Notes: generated from the sequence alone by a model not told the origin. Counted from the stretch's first letter, positions 1-10,053 are shown. The stretch is DNA of 64,000 bases from Conchocele bisecta (GCA_029237695.1 CM055278.1:74504297-74568296), one strand, 5' to 3'. Made by a program: numbers and translations.

Positions 1-39
1 ACATGGCGCGTCTCATGTGTAACATAAAATTAATGCATA

Positions 40-1184
40 CATTGCAGCTCCATTATAACGGTCGGGGTCGGGGTCCAAGATTTCAAATCGCGATCGAATC
101 CGATCGAGTTATAAAATTTTGGGACATGCACGGGGTACTGGTATCGTCCGCATTTCGGTTACCAACTATTCCGGGAATTCCATTAGCAACGGACCCGTAT
201 AAAATCATGTCATTTGAACAGAAGTTAAAGTAATTACAGTGCGACCCCGGTAGTACACGCTTCACTATAACACGGTTTCGGTTAGTACACGGTTGTGCCT
301 TGGCTCCCGATTTTTTTGCCTATTTCTATATAAAAATTGTGTTAAATTTATAACAGACTATCGTCAGAAATCGTGTTATATTTGCGATCATATTGCTGCC
401 GAAAGTGGTATTATATTGTTAACTATTGATTGCGGTATGTATTATCTCCGTGTGTTTGAAGTTAAGAAATAAAGGTAGTACTTGCATGTACGTACATTTC
501 CTCATCTTCCAACGTCATTTACAGAAAATATCACAGTATCAAACAATACTACAAGGTCCGATTTTCTTTTGAAGTCTGCCAGAAATCAGAGCACACATAT
601 CATCAGCCGATTACTCCATGACCCAACATTCCTTTCATATCTAAAGCCACCGAAAATTCCGCATGAACTCTGAATGTTGTGTCAACTTTTCAACACCATT
701 TACGGAAAATATTTTCGAAATCAATATCGGCGAAATATGGCGACAGATCTGCGTATAATCCAGTGGTTTTTTTTTTAATTCATTCCTAAAGGTCACACAG
801 TTTACAGCCTCGTGCAAAATGATGTCATACGATAAACACCTGTTAGTTGACACGGCTGGGTGTAATCGATTTTTTTGCACAAAGCAACACACAAATCTCG
901 TCTGTAATATGTGTCGGGTGTAATCGCATCTCCTATTTGGAATTTGGAAAGGTATTACATTTGCTAACATACTAATAATAATCCTTTCATGGACTTTGAA
1001 TGCCGTTGGTTGTTTGAATAAACTTACAGAAATCACGAATCAACTAATTACACGTCCGACAATTATTTTTTTCTTTTTTCTTCTTTTTTCTCTATTTTTT
1101 TAATATTTTTTTTTTATCCACGAGAGACCCGCGTTATAATGGAGATCGCGCTGTACGCGTTTGCGTTATAATGGAGCTGCAGTG
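40..1184. mobile_element. TA-target DNA transposon (pogo/Tigger-like ends), with a nested element
   Basis: The left end at 40-60 reads CATTGCAGCTCCATTATAAC and the right end at 1164-1184 is its inverse with one mismatch. Both ends are flanked by TA (38-39 and 1185-1186), the target duplication of Tc1/mariner/pogo elements. No transposase reading frame is visible, so this is non-autonomous or gutted. Material from another family starts inside it at 237. The class assignment is inference from the TA site and the CA-starting ends. Confidence 0.6.
237..1050. mobile_element. CAGTGCGACC-type transposon end, truncated
   Basis: Begins TA|CAGTGCGACCCCGGTAGTAC, a pogo/Tigger-style end. About 200 bp of this end recurs at 9255-9405 (same orientation) and inverted at about 45960-46167. 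The 780-910 part is the inverse of 3950-4075 and of 45420-45540, so the segment is one end of a family whose other pieces lie at 3.3-4.1 kb and 44.8-46.2 kb. No matching right end was found here. There is no coding sequence. Confidence 0.6.
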
Positions 1185-1213
1185 TATTACCATTTGTCAT
1201 ATCGGTTTGGATA

Positions 1214-1480
1214 TGGCAAGATAGTCTAGTGGCTCGAGCATTGGACTTCAATACTGAAGGTTGTGGGTTTAATCTCTAGGGATGGGTTGTGGCATAGGGG
1301 TTAGAACACCTGACTTCCAATCCGGAGGTTGTGGGTTCAAACCTCACCTAGGGCATCAACAAATACTTTCATAGTATTTCCATCCCACTGGTCTGTCGGA
1401 CGAGACTTTAAACTGTGGTCCCGTCTCTATATGACTTTAGCTGTTGGTGAGACGTTAAACCCATTCACTCACTTGTTTCA
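1214..1480 (+). mobile_element. tRNA-derived SINE, two heads in tandem
   Basis: Two tRNA-like heads follow one another. The second has an A-box-like TGGCATAGGGGTTAG and a B box GGGTTCAAACC at about 1331-1341, then a body with GGTCTGTCGGACGAGACTTT and a tail ACTTTAGCTGTTGGTGAGAC. The first head (1214-1262) has its own B-box-like GGGTTTAATCTC. Related copies are at 6918-7105 and 30395-30575. The acceptor stem does not close, so these are SINE heads and not tRNA genes. Confidence 0.75.
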
Positions 1481-1579
1481 CTTATGAATCCCTGCTCTAG
1501 GCATGAACTACATTCATAGTATTGGCATCTCACTGGTCTCAGATGAGACTTGTAGCAAACTGAAAGGCTCCATCTCTGT

Positions 1580-1692
1580 AGCCGATTTCATCAAAATTGC
1601 AAAGTATACTTATCTAGCAAAGTATATTTTGAGGGTGTAATCATTTATTTTCCCCGAAATGCATTATTTCATATAGAACAAACGACTGCATA
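1580..1692. mobile_element. MITE arm (GCAAAGTATACTT family), partial
   Basis: Contains GATTTCATCAAAATTGCAAA then GTATACTTATCTAGCAAAG, matching the left arm of the complete foldback element at about 35685-35990. Its reverse complement matches the unit of the 48-bp satellite at 4180-4572. Confidence 0.6.
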
Positions 1693-1694
1693 TA

Positions 1695-2018
1695 CAGTCG
1701 AACCTGCTCGTGTGGTCACCTTTAATCAGCGGTCACCGCTGTTAAGCGGCCACTTCAAATTCCTCCCGCGCATTTTTGCTATATAAAACGCTTTCATTCA
1801 ACGGTCATTCGTCTGACGTAATTATCGTCCCAAACTAGTGATCCAATTTCATTAAACGGTCACCGCTAATCCCGATGTCAATGTACCCTGCGGCGGTCGA
1901 TACCTGCGGCGCGAATTAACAATGATGTCGGCAGTCAATGCGGGTAATTCGGTAGATATTTTCTCTGCCGAATCACAATCTGGCCTCTATCATTTGAGTT
2001 AACTTTTGAAAACATTTA
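1695..2018 (+). mobile_element. Tigger-like left end (CAGTCGAACC) and body
   Basis: Starts TA|CAGTCGAACCTGCTCG and holds GGTCACCGCTGTTAAGCGG and similar inverted GGTCACCGCT motifs, as in pogo/Tigger-derived elements. From about 1965 (TTTTCTCTGCCGAATCACAA) it matches 44790 onward. The element at 2019-3346 interrupts it and it continues at 3349. No open reading frame of note is present. Confidence 0.5.
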
Positions 2019-3346
2019 CCGTATTTAGCTGTGTATTGCGCGCACTGGTGTACAGCGCACATCTATATTTTGGGGGGGAAAAATCAGGGGAAAAAATAGT
2101 TCGCGTCTATAGCGCGTAACAAAAAAAACAAAAAAAAAAACCCGGAAATTCCGTCACGAGTATAAGAAAATTGCATTCCGAGTTCACATCCACAATGCTG
2201 AACGTGTGCTGTTAGGCTCTCTCGAAGAGAAAAAGATCGCCAATGGTCAGCTTTATGGCATACATTAGACTTTATATTGTCTAAAAGTTTGTTATATTTA
2301 TTGTTATTTACTCATTAATATGCTTAATAAAAATTCAAGATGCATGTAATCAACTTATTGAACCTACTTACGAAGAAATTTGTTGTATATAATTCCACCA
2401 TATTTTCCATTTGTATATAATATAATTACCCGTAATCACAGCAGCCATGTGTAAACTTCTTCCCCAAGGCGATAATAACTCCCTACTAGTGACCTGCACA
2501 TGAGAAATGGGCCATAAACAATTCCCCCCAGCCAAATATTGACACTGTGGACCACCGTGGATATACGTAGGTACATAATGATATAGTGTGTATTCACCGT
2601 TTATTGATTAGGTTTAACAATATACATAGGTACTACCTGAATACTCGACATTCCAGCATAGCCCCATATCAGTGTATGCGCAGATGAATCAGGGGCTAGC
2701 CTATGCTGGTCGCATATGTCATACGGTATTAATGCGTGAATACTTGTCAATACTTTACAAAAATAGTAACACAGTCAGTCGGCACCTAGCAACGAAAAAC
2801 GACCATTACCGAGTGTTACCGAGTGTGATCTGAATGTGCGCGACGCTTGATTTAGCATCTAAAATCTTACATCAAGCGCTTATGGGATTGAGATAATCTG
2901 TCCTCATTAATTATTCACAGGATGGCAGACGTGTGACGTCACTTTGAAAATGTATAACCAAACAATACCAGACAGGCAACATTTGACCGATATGAGATCG
3001 GTACACCAGCGTAAATACAGAAAACATGTAAATTACCTCTTATGTTATGAGCCTGGCTATATTGAATCCCAAAAGATACCAATTTACCATCAATCTATAC
3101 TTACCGCACCCATTCATATCGATCGATTCCTTTTCTCTTGTTTCACACTATGCGTATTTCAACGTCATAGCGGACACCTGTCAAAAATTGATATTTCTGT
3201 TTCCGGGCTTGTTTTGTTTGCGTAAAACTGGCAGAAATCAGTTGGAAAAAATGTTTTAAATTTATGTTCCTACTTATAACGCACATGGTGACTTCTGGAT
3301 TAAAAATGGGGCTGAAAAAATGTGCGCAATACACGGCTAAATACGG
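2019..3346. mobile_element. 1,328-bp TA-target element with CCGTATTTAGC inverted ends
   Basis: Left end CCGTATTTAGCTGTGTATTG (2019-2038) and right end CACGGCTAAATACGG (to 3346) are inverted copies, flanked by TA at 2017-2018 and 3347-3348. The homologous sequence at 44850-44870 lacks the insert and has one TA at that point, which gives a precise empty site. No transposase is seen; the interior has short frames only. Confidence 0.85.
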
Positions 3347-3348
3347 TA

Positions 3349-4110
3349 CTGGGCCCATATCGGTCTGTAATTTTGCCATGAAAAATATTGCATGACGCCA
3401 TTAACGGTAAATCCCAATATGCATAATGCAATTCCACGCACGTTATAAAACTCCATCATTAGTTTCGAAACTGTGTGTTTACACGATGCTGATTCGTCCA
3501 AAGTGGCAAACCTAAGTTAGCTGGCCGACATCAAACACACCGCGTGTCAAGATTTACAACACAAAGCCATATCAAATATCAATACACGCGGTTGCTGACG
3601 TCAGTTTCGTATTCGTCACTAGACTGGTACCCTGTCTGATGTGTGCCTAGTGAAACAATTCTACTACCGGGAACCAGTCTATCTATGACACGGCAAACGT
3701 GTTTATGTGAATTGGGTCTCTATATCTGACAAATCCCGGCTCATTGCATTAGCGGCCAGACCAGGCGGTGCATTCGAGTAGTCTGCACATGGTTTACAGT
3801 GTTCGCCATTCTCTAATTAAAAACATCATAATTACGTCAGCAGACAGTGCAAATTGGTCATAGCTATCATCGTCATTTCGGCTGCACTGCCGAAATTTCT
3901 GTTGACATTCAGCGTCATTTACGGAAGATACAAATGATTTTGAAATATTACACAGGCGAGATTTGTGGTTGCTTTGTGCAAAGAAATCTATAACACCCAG
4001 CCGTGTCAACTGAGAGGTGTTTATCGTATGACATCATTCAGCACGAGGCTGTAAACTGTGTGACCTTTAGGCTATGTTTTGAAATTGCTCTGATTGGTCA
4101 ACACGCCTTT
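3349..4110. repeat. Long direct repeat, copy 1 (partner near 44858-45640)
   Basis: About 750 bp is nearly collinear with 44858-45640 in the same orientation, sharing for example GCATGACGCCATTAACGGTA and GCGGCCAGACCAGGCGGTG. It carries transposon-internal sequence with no coding potential. It ends next to a remnant of another MITE (AACCCATTTCATGAGGATAC at about 4148). Confidence 0.8.
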
Positions 4111-4179
4111 TGATGTGCCGCAGATGTCGCGTCATGGGGCAATCAGTAACCCATTTCATGAGGATACGCTTATATTTGC

Positions 4180-4572
4180 GGAAAGTATAGTTTGCAATGT
4201 TGGTGAATAGGCTACAGATCTTTGCTAGATAAGTATAGTTTGCATTGAGGTGAATAGGCACAGATCTTTGCTAGATAAGTATAGTTTGCAATGTTGGTGA
4301 ATAGGCTACAGATCTTTGCTAGATAAGTATAGTTTGCAATGTTGGTGAATAGGCTACAGATCGTTGCTAGATAAGTATAGTTTGCAATGTTGGTGAATAG
4401 GCTACAGATCTTTGCTAGATAAGTATAGTTTGCAATGTTGGTGAATAGGCTACAGATCTTTGTCTAGATAAGGTATAGTTGCAATGTAGTTGAATAGGCT
4501 ACAGATCTTTGCTAGATAAGTATAGTTTGCAATGTTGGTGAATAGGCTACAGATCTTTGCTGTTGCTACATG
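4180..4572. repeat. 48-bp tandem satellite, about 8 units
   Basis: Units read approximately GCAATGTTGGTGAATAGGCT followed by ACAGATCTTTGCTAGATAAG and TATAGTTT. One unit is slightly scrambled at 4460-4490. The unit matches the outer arm of the MITE at 35685-35990, so the array probably arose by amplification of a MITE end. Confidence 0.9.
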
Positions 4573-4575
4573 TAC

Positions 4576-4917
4576 CAGAGCTCCAGATAAGTTGCGTATT
4601 GGTGTATTTTACAAACTTATTTTAACAGAATATGCATTGATTATCAGAAGTGGAGTACAAAATGCTCGCAGCAATGTGAAAATACGCTTTGATTTTCTAA
4701 TTGAGTATTGAAAATACTGTAATAAAGTTGAAAATTAATTTTTGCAGCTCCAATAAGTGCATTTTTAAATTTGTTTTGTTTTTTATCACTCGCTTCCTAT
4801 TTAATAAGGAAGAAAATCTATAGTACATCTGTAAAAGTAAAATATGCGTTGAATTTGAAATCTGGGGGTACAATACTCTTTAGATACAAAACTTATCTGG
4901 AGCTCTGTGCTAGAATG
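4576..4917. mobile_element. MITE, CAGAGCTCCAGATAAG family, short copy
   Basis: Starts at CAGAGCTCCAGATAAG and ends at CTTATCTGGAGCTCTG, an inverted pair. It holds a single copy of the 53-bp segment (GCATTGATTATCAGAAGTGG and following) that is amplified about 16 times in the related element at 32164-33388. Its right end lies 47 bp before the first recognised ARHGEF7 exon, so it forms part of the intron just upstream of that acceptor. Confidence 0.85.
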
Positions 4918-4963
4918 TTAAACCTTCTAAAATCTCATAATCTAGTTCTGTATCTTATTCCAG

Positions 4964-5091
4964 GGAACATGATAGAGAGGTTAATAATTACCTGTGGCAC
5001 GAAAAGCGAGGTGAATTCGTGGCTCGAAGCCCTGAAAAACCACATTGTGCCCAACCCGGCCACATCCAACGCCAAGCCAGTTAGTATTCAG
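4964..5091 (+). CDS. ARHGEF7: ARHGEF7/beta-PIX exon: end of the PH domain
   Basis: Beta-PIX is a Rac/Cdc42 guanine-nucleotide exchange factor that recruits PAK and GIT to focal adhesions. This 128-bp exon follows TTATTCCAG and ends CAG|GTAAGA. It enters in phase 1 and leaves in phase 0. Its 42 codons include GNMIERLIITCGTKSEVNSW then LEALKNHI, which matches the last PH beta strands and C-terminal helix of beta-PIX (GSTIERLVVSCNN..DLHEWVDHL in vertebrates), with the conserved helix Trp. Residues after the helix (VPNPATSNAKP) are linker. The earlier PH, DH and SH3 exons are not in the window. Reading past the donor reaches a stop after two codons (GTA AGA TAA), so intron retention would truncate the protein. 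Family assignment depends on the next exons, which are clearer. Confidence 0.88.
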
Positions 5092-5104
5092 GTAAGATAA
5101 AAAT

Positions 5105-5775
5105 ATGGTTTACTCAGCGAAAGATTGGGCTTTGGTTGGTCAACCAAAGTTTGGTCAACCAAAGATTGGTCATCAACCAATGCTTGGTCAGCCAAAGATT
5201 GGTCAGCCAAAGATTGGTCAATCAATGATTGGTCAACCAAAGCTTGGTCAACAACCAAAGCTTGGTCAACAACCAAAGATTGGTCAACCAAAGCTTGGTC
5301 AATAACCAAAGATTGGTCAACAACCAAATATTGGTCAACCAAAGCTTGGTCAACAACAACCAAAGATTGGTCAACCAAAGATTGGTCATCAACCAAAGAT
5401 TGGTCATCAACCAAAGATTGGTCATCAACCAAAGATTGGTCAACCAAAGATTGGTCATCATCCAAAGATTGGTCATCAACCAAAGCTTGGTCATCAACCA
5501 AAGGTTTTATTCAACCAAAGCTTGGGTCATCAACCAAAGATTGGTCAACAACCAACGATTGGTCAACCAGAGTTTGGTCAACGACAACAAAAGATTGGTC
5601 AACCAAAGATTAAAAAGCTTGGTCATCAACCAAATATTGGTCATCAACCAAAGCTTGGTCATCAACCAAAGATTGGTCAGCCAAAGCTTGGTCATCAACC
5701 ACAGAGTGGTCATCAACCAAATATTGGTCATCAACCAATGATTGGTCAACAACCAAAGATTGGTCAACCAAAGCT
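5105..5775. repeat. 15-18-bp minisatellite filling the ARHGEF7 intron
   Basis: About 40 units based on ACCAAAGATTGGTCA, sometimes with an extra TCA or ACA triplet or AAGCTTGGT in place of AAGATTGGT. Each unit contains a small dyad, ACCAA-AGA-TTGGT, so both strands look alike and several frames are open on both strands (PKIGQ, DWSTK, QSLVN repeats). These frames are artefacts of the repeat. The array occupies nearly all of the 697-bp intron and stops about 13 bp before the next acceptor. Confidence 0.95.
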
Positions 5776-5788
5776 AACCAAATTTCAG
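5774..5788 (+). promoter_or_regulatory. 3' splice site at the edge of the minisatellite
   Basis: CTAACCAAATTTCAG: a branch-point-like CTAAC followed closely by TTTCAG. The pyrimidine tract is very short because the minisatellite runs almost to the acceptor. The acceptor position is inferred from the phase and homology of the following exon. Confidence 0.55.
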
Positions 5789-5999
5789 GTCTCCACTTCC
5801 CAGCCGAGCATTTCCATGTTAACGTTGCCGAAAACAGCGAAGGTGAGCGTCGCGTCGGCCCTCACCAACTTCACGATGTCAAAGGCGTGGTCGATGTCAT
5901 GTCTGCGCCCGTCCCCGCCCCTCCGCCCCCCACTGCTGTACAGGGAGGACACCATGCGGAGTCCACGCGCGGGCCGGAAACTGGGCCGCCGGAAACCAG
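5789..5999 (+). CDS. ARHGEF7: ARHGEF7/beta-PIX exon: proline-rich CLRPxPPLRP block
   Basis: This 211-bp exon (phase 0 in, phase 1 out at CCA G|GTGGGT) encodes 70 codons. The first part, VSTSQPSISMLTLPKTA, is low-complexity linker. The second part, KAWSMSCLRPSPPLRPPLLY then REDTMRSPRAGRKLGRRKP, aligns with vertebrate beta-PIX KPWSLSCLRPAPPLRP, a YKEDL..SPKTMKKLLPKRKP segment C-terminal to the PH domain. This is the strongest family signature in the window. The exon is strikingly GC-rich in its second half compared with the AT-rich introns, as expected for a constrained coding block. The preceding intron is only 697 bp; the next is about 9.7 kb. Confidence 0.95.
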
Positions 6000-6074
6000 G
6001 TGGGTCAAGGTCATATTTCCTACAAATTCTATCACAATTTACATGCAGGGTTGATCCAAACATAAACTTCAGGA

Positions 6075-6290
6075 GTGTGCTACTTGATCAGGAGCTGCAC
6101 TGGTCGCAAATTCCATAAGCCCCATTTGTCCAGTCACAGCCACAAATATGTGTATCCTTCATCTGTGGCTGTGACTGGAGAAATTGGGTTTATAGGTTTT
6201 GCGACCAGTGTAGATCCAAATCAGACTGTGCATCTGCCATGCCATCAATGAAACACACGTCATGCTTCTAACAAACAATATAGACTACAC
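6075..6290. mobile_element. MITE, GTGACTGGAGAAATGGGGC hairpin family, copy 1
   Basis: Begins near GTGTGCTACTTGATCAGGAG, contains CCCATTTGTCCAGTCACAGC and its inverse GTGGCTGTGACTGGAGAAAT, then a GTGTAGATCCAAATCAGACT arm. Other copies are at 6298-6480, 20155-20470, 31295-31535, 51475-51655, 54100-54345 and 55190-55350. It carries no coding sequence. Confidence 0.8.
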
Positions 6291-6297
6291 TATCAGA

Positions 6298-6480
6298 CTA
6301 CAGAAGTGTGCTATTTGATTAGGAGCAAATTCCATAAGCCCCATTTATCCAGTCACAGCCACAAATATGTGGCTGTGATTGGAGAAATGGGGCTTATGGC
6401 GTTTATCATTAGTGTAGATCCAGATCTGCACAGTCTGATCCGGGCCTTCGCTGTTTACCATTCAGTCAGTGAAACACATA
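6298..6480. mobile_element. MITE, GTGACTGGAGAAATGGGGC hairpin family, copy 2
   Basis: Immediately follows copy 1, with the same order: GTGTGCTATTTGATTAGGAG, a CCCATTTATCCAGTCACAGC / GTGGCTGTGATTGGAGAAAT hairpin, then GTGTAGATCCAGATCTGCAC. The head-to-tail pair suggests two insertions or a local duplication. Confidence 0.8.
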
Positions 6481-6917
6481 GAGGATATTCCATCATACAT
6501 TAATACACAAATGTACGTCCGCTTCTGCGTAAACAACGTCTATGTGTTTCAAGCTGTTAAAAATTATACAATGTAATATCCTCTTTATTACATTTCTGAA
6601 CAACATTATCGAGCAAAAATGTATTTTATAACGTTTCTGGGGCGTTTGCATCTGTGTATGAATTTTTGTGGGCGGTGCTTACTTTATAACGACTGCAGGA
6701 AAGTGCACGAGGGTGATTACTGGTGTTCTCTTCATGGTGTATTATTTGTAAGTTGACTTATTACAGGGTTTCTCTCACAGATAAATCCAAGCATCTAATA
6801 GCTTGAAATGCAATAAATGTATTTTTTTTGATAAAAGAAAAACAACAACATTATCTTTTCTTATCAGGCATACGTGTTAGTAGATCCGACTCTAGGATGC
6901 CACAACTTACATCAGCC
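6481..6917. other. Intron sequence, nothing recognised
   Basis: AT-rich sequence with no exon-like frame, no tandem repeat and no inverted ends that I can see. Confidence 0.5.
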
Positions 6918-7105
6918 CCCTAGGGATGGGTTGGCCTAGGGGAGGTGACATTGCACTTCAAATCCGGAGTCTGTGACTTCAATCCACACCCTGGCGTAAC
7001 AAATACTTGGATAGTATTTCCAGCCCGCTTGTCTGTCATATGAGACTTTAAACTGTGGTCTCATTTCTCTATAACCTTAGCTGTGGCTGGGACCTTAAAC
7101 ACATT
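6918..7105 (+). mobile_element. tRNA-derived SINE, diverged copy
   Basis: Shares with the 1262-1480 copy GGGATGGGTTGGCCTAGGGG, CACCCTGGCGTAACAAATAC, TATGAGACTTTAAACTGTGG and a CCTTAGCTGTGGCTGGGACC tail. The B box is degraded (TGACTTCAATCC). Confidence 0.7.
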
Positions 7106-7306
7106 CCCTTTCTATTAGCCCCATTTCTCCAGCCAGAGTCGCACTTAACTCGTCACTCGTTTGTTCTACATGGTAATCTTGCACATGTACACATTTTGTT
7201 CCGACAGAGCGAACCCATTCTCAGGATGAGTACGACAAGCGATTTAAGAAGTGTTAGTATCATTAGATGTTGTTGCACCCTTGTATATCCCGATATTTGG
7301 CACACG

Positions 7307-7570
7307 CCATGTGATTTTGTACTTAAGAACATGTGCGATGTTTCATGATTTTCTATTTAAAGAAACTGATTTTTCTGTAAATGATGTCGAAAGTTGACAA
7401 AATTTTCGTAGCAAATGCGAAATTCTATTGACAAAGTTTTCATGCGGAATTCTATTCCATTCCGCATTTGCTATGAAAATTTTGTCATCTCCGACGTCAT
7501 TTGCGAAAATATCGTAAATTGTAAATATTTTTCAAGAGATGTTTCATACATGTTCTTAGGTACAAAACCT
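7307..7570. mobile_element. Foldback MITE (TTTTGTACTTAAGAACATG ends)
   Basis: Left arm ATTTTGTACTTAAGAACATG is inverted at CATGTTCTTAGGTACAAAAC near the right end. The centre folds back around GCGGAATTCTATTCCATTCC. A diverged copy is at about 46585-46805. Confidence 0.8.
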
Positions 7571-7717
7571 CATTTGTTGTTGTAAATTACTTTGTGTTTA
7601 GTCTCCAATATTTTATGCATCCATCTGTTATACGTCCGTTTGTAAACATGGGCGTGTGATGTATTGACATTGTATGGGCAGGTAGTGGGTGGCCACCGCT
7701 TATCCTCGCCATAACAC

Positions 7718-8158
7718 TACTGTCTGTTCCACGATTTGCTGCCGACAAACTTTTGGCTGTTAAACATATTAAATCTAAACAATATTTAAAAGTAAGTACT
7801 TTTTTATCAATAAGAAAAAAGTCATCCTCCCCAAAAAAAATTATTTCATGAAATTCCATCAAATGTTGATTTTATTACGATAAAACGATTTTCCTATTAA
7901 CATGGGGGCTAAAAATAGATTTTTTTTAAATATGATTTTTATTCGTTTTTTGATCCTTTAAATTGACTCCCCATGTTATTTTCCCATAGGAAAATCGTTT
8001 TTTCGCAATAAAATCAGATGGAATTTCATCAAACAAATATTTTGGGGAGAGTGACTTTTTTGTTATTGATGAAAAAGTACTTTCTTTTAAATATTTTTTA
8101 GATTTAATGTGTTTAACAGCCAAAAGTTTGTCCGCAGAAAAACGTGGAACAGACAGTA
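7718..8158. mobile_element. Foldback MITE, ACTGTCTGTTCCACG ends
   Basis: ACTGTCTGTTCCACG at the left is inverted as CGTGGAACAGACAGT at 8144-8158. The arms also share CAAACTTTTGGCTGTTAAAC and its inverse. It resembles the ACTGTCTGTTTCACGAAA family at 11011, 30691 and 58455 and may be a distant relative. No coding content. Confidence 0.8.
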
Positions 8159-8584
8159 AGTTGTTCTTGATGGATCTTAATCAAATTTGGTACATGTTTA
8201 TAGGGACAAGAATGTTCACATTCTGCATCATTGTCCACAACGTAACTCGGATTTTACTTGATCTTAACCAAATTCGCTATACATGTTTATAATGGCAAGC
8301 GGAAGAATAAACATTTCTGACCATGCCTTGACGGGTGTATATTGTGACCTTTGGAACTATTGTTTTGCATTGTCTTTTGTTGCTGTTAAAGCGACCGTCT
8401 CAGATGATGTCTCAGATATCCATTATGTGGTTTTTCGCTTCTTGCACAGAAAATGGCATGGAACCATATTATTTGATCATATTGCCAAACACATAAATGC
8501 TAACAGAAAGTGTGATAAGCAGGAGCAATAATTTGGCATTTTCGCTATACATGTTTCAGTAAGAAAGAAATTGTGAAATTTCTT

Positions 8585-9165
8585 TATTTTTATGTCACCG
8601 GGTTTCGAAGAAACGGGTGGCATATAGTGTTTGGACCGTCCGTCTGTCCGTCTGTCCATCTGTCCGTCCGTCCGTCCGTCCGTACGTCCGTCCGTCCGGG
8701 CACACATTAGGGTACTTATGTGGCTAGCCCCACAGGGTTATGGACTTGGTAAAGGATAGGGTTGGTTACAATTAGCCACCTAAAAAATCCTTTTATGTGA
8801 CTAAAAATCGTTTTATGTGGCTAATATTTAACATGTGATAAGCCACATAAGTATAGTACTGTAAGAACGTCCGTCCGTCCGGGCACACATTAGGGTACTT
8901 ATGTGGCTAGCTCCACAGGGTTATGGACTTGGTAAAGGATAGGGTTGGTTACAATTAGCCACCTAAAAAATCCTTTTATGTGGCTAAAAATCGTTTTATG
9001 TGGCTAATATTTAACATGTGATAAGCCACATAAGTATAGTACTGTAAGAACTTCCGTCCGTCCGTCCGTCCGTCCGTCCGTCCGTCACACTTTTCGGTTA
9101 ACCACTTTGTCACAGTTTCTCAAATATGCTGCAGGTGGCATCCGCGTTCAACAGACGCATTTCTT
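8585..9165 (+). mobile_element. Tandem-array-type element with GTCC microsatellite and an embedded duplicated palindrome
   Basis: Starts TTATGTCACCGGGTTTCGAA with a GGGTTTCGAAGAAACGGGTG-type hairpin, then (CCGT)n at 8636-8698 and again at 9053-9086. Between them a block of about 180 bp occurs twice (8690-8868 and 8870-9050); within each copy TACTTATGTGGCTA is inverted as AGCCACATAAGTA. It ends in a GCGT/ACGC stem (9151-9163) followed by TTTCTTGTTTG. The architecture fits the Helentron-like group described in the findings. Confidence 0.6.
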
Positions 9166-9254
9166 GTTTGTTGTGAAATGATAATGCTACACCATATTTA
9201 GAAAGAAGTTCCCATTATAGACGCTAGTGTGATTAATTTAAATATAATTTAGTA

Positions 9255-9405
9255 CAGTGCGACCCTGTTAGTACACGCTTCACTATAACACGATTTCGGT
9301 TAGTACACGGTTGTGCCTTGGCTCCCGATTTTTTTTCCTATTTGTATATCAAAATCGTATTAAATTTGTAACACGACTATTGTCAGAAATCTTGTTAAAT
9401 TTGCG
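9255..9405. mobile_element. CAGTGCGACC-type transposon end, second copy
   Basis: TA|CAGTGCGACCCTGTTAGTAC, collinear with 237-390 for about 150 bp (CACGCTTCACTATAACACGA and TTGTGCCTTGGCTCCCGATT are shared). It fades after about 9405; no partner end was found. Confidence 0.7.
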
Positions 9406-10050
9406 ATTCTTTCCCAAATTAGACCCAAAATGGACGATTTTTTTTTTTTATGGACACATAACCTCCGTTTATCTCACCGATGTGAATGTGCAGCTGATCA
9501 CGTTTGCAGATTTCGTAAATTAATCCGAGCAAACTGGGAATAAGATCAGTAAGATCAGTAACAAAGCAGTGCTAATTGTTATGTGCTCAATTTCATTTTT
9601 CCGGCATGCGTTCGCGCTCACCATTGGTGGAATATTAATTAGGTGTAAAAGCTGACCAATCGGAGATCACGTATCAGTCGCGCAGATTAACTCGACCCAG
9701 ATTAACTAAATTGTTACAGCACTGCCCACGCCCCCGGCGCATGTACACAAATGTGTACGTGACAACTGGCCTTGTTTCGCTACGTCATAATTGAGCCAGT
9801 GCATGAGATAATCAACTTTATTATATAACTGAGATTTTCGCCGAGAATGATTTGACTTTTTTCTGCAAATATATCGGAAAGTTGATAACATTTTCAGAGC
9901 AAATGCGTAATAATTACTAATTTAATATTCGTCAACATTCGATATCATCTTTGTCGAAAATCTCACGTGATAAGCCTGATTACCTCATGAACTGGCGCAA
10001 TATTATAACACGTCGGGCAAAACATGTCTATACAGGTCTGTACTCAAACC
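9406..10050. other. Intron sequence, nothing recognised
   Basis: No exon signature, tandem repeat or paired ends identified. Contains a short T run and mixed AT-rich sequence. Confidence 0.4.
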
Positions 10051-10053
10051 CCC

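Noticed and set aside
4771..4963. N-terminal extension of the PH-domain exon by reading upstream without splicing
   Set aside because: This stretch is MITE sequence and a clear acceptor (TTATTCCAG) gives the phase expected from beta-PIX.
5125..5767. Several open frames on both strands (PKIGQ, DWSTK, QSLVN and LWLMTN repeats)
   Set aside because: Artefacts of the 15-18-bp minisatellite inside an intron bounded by secure exons.
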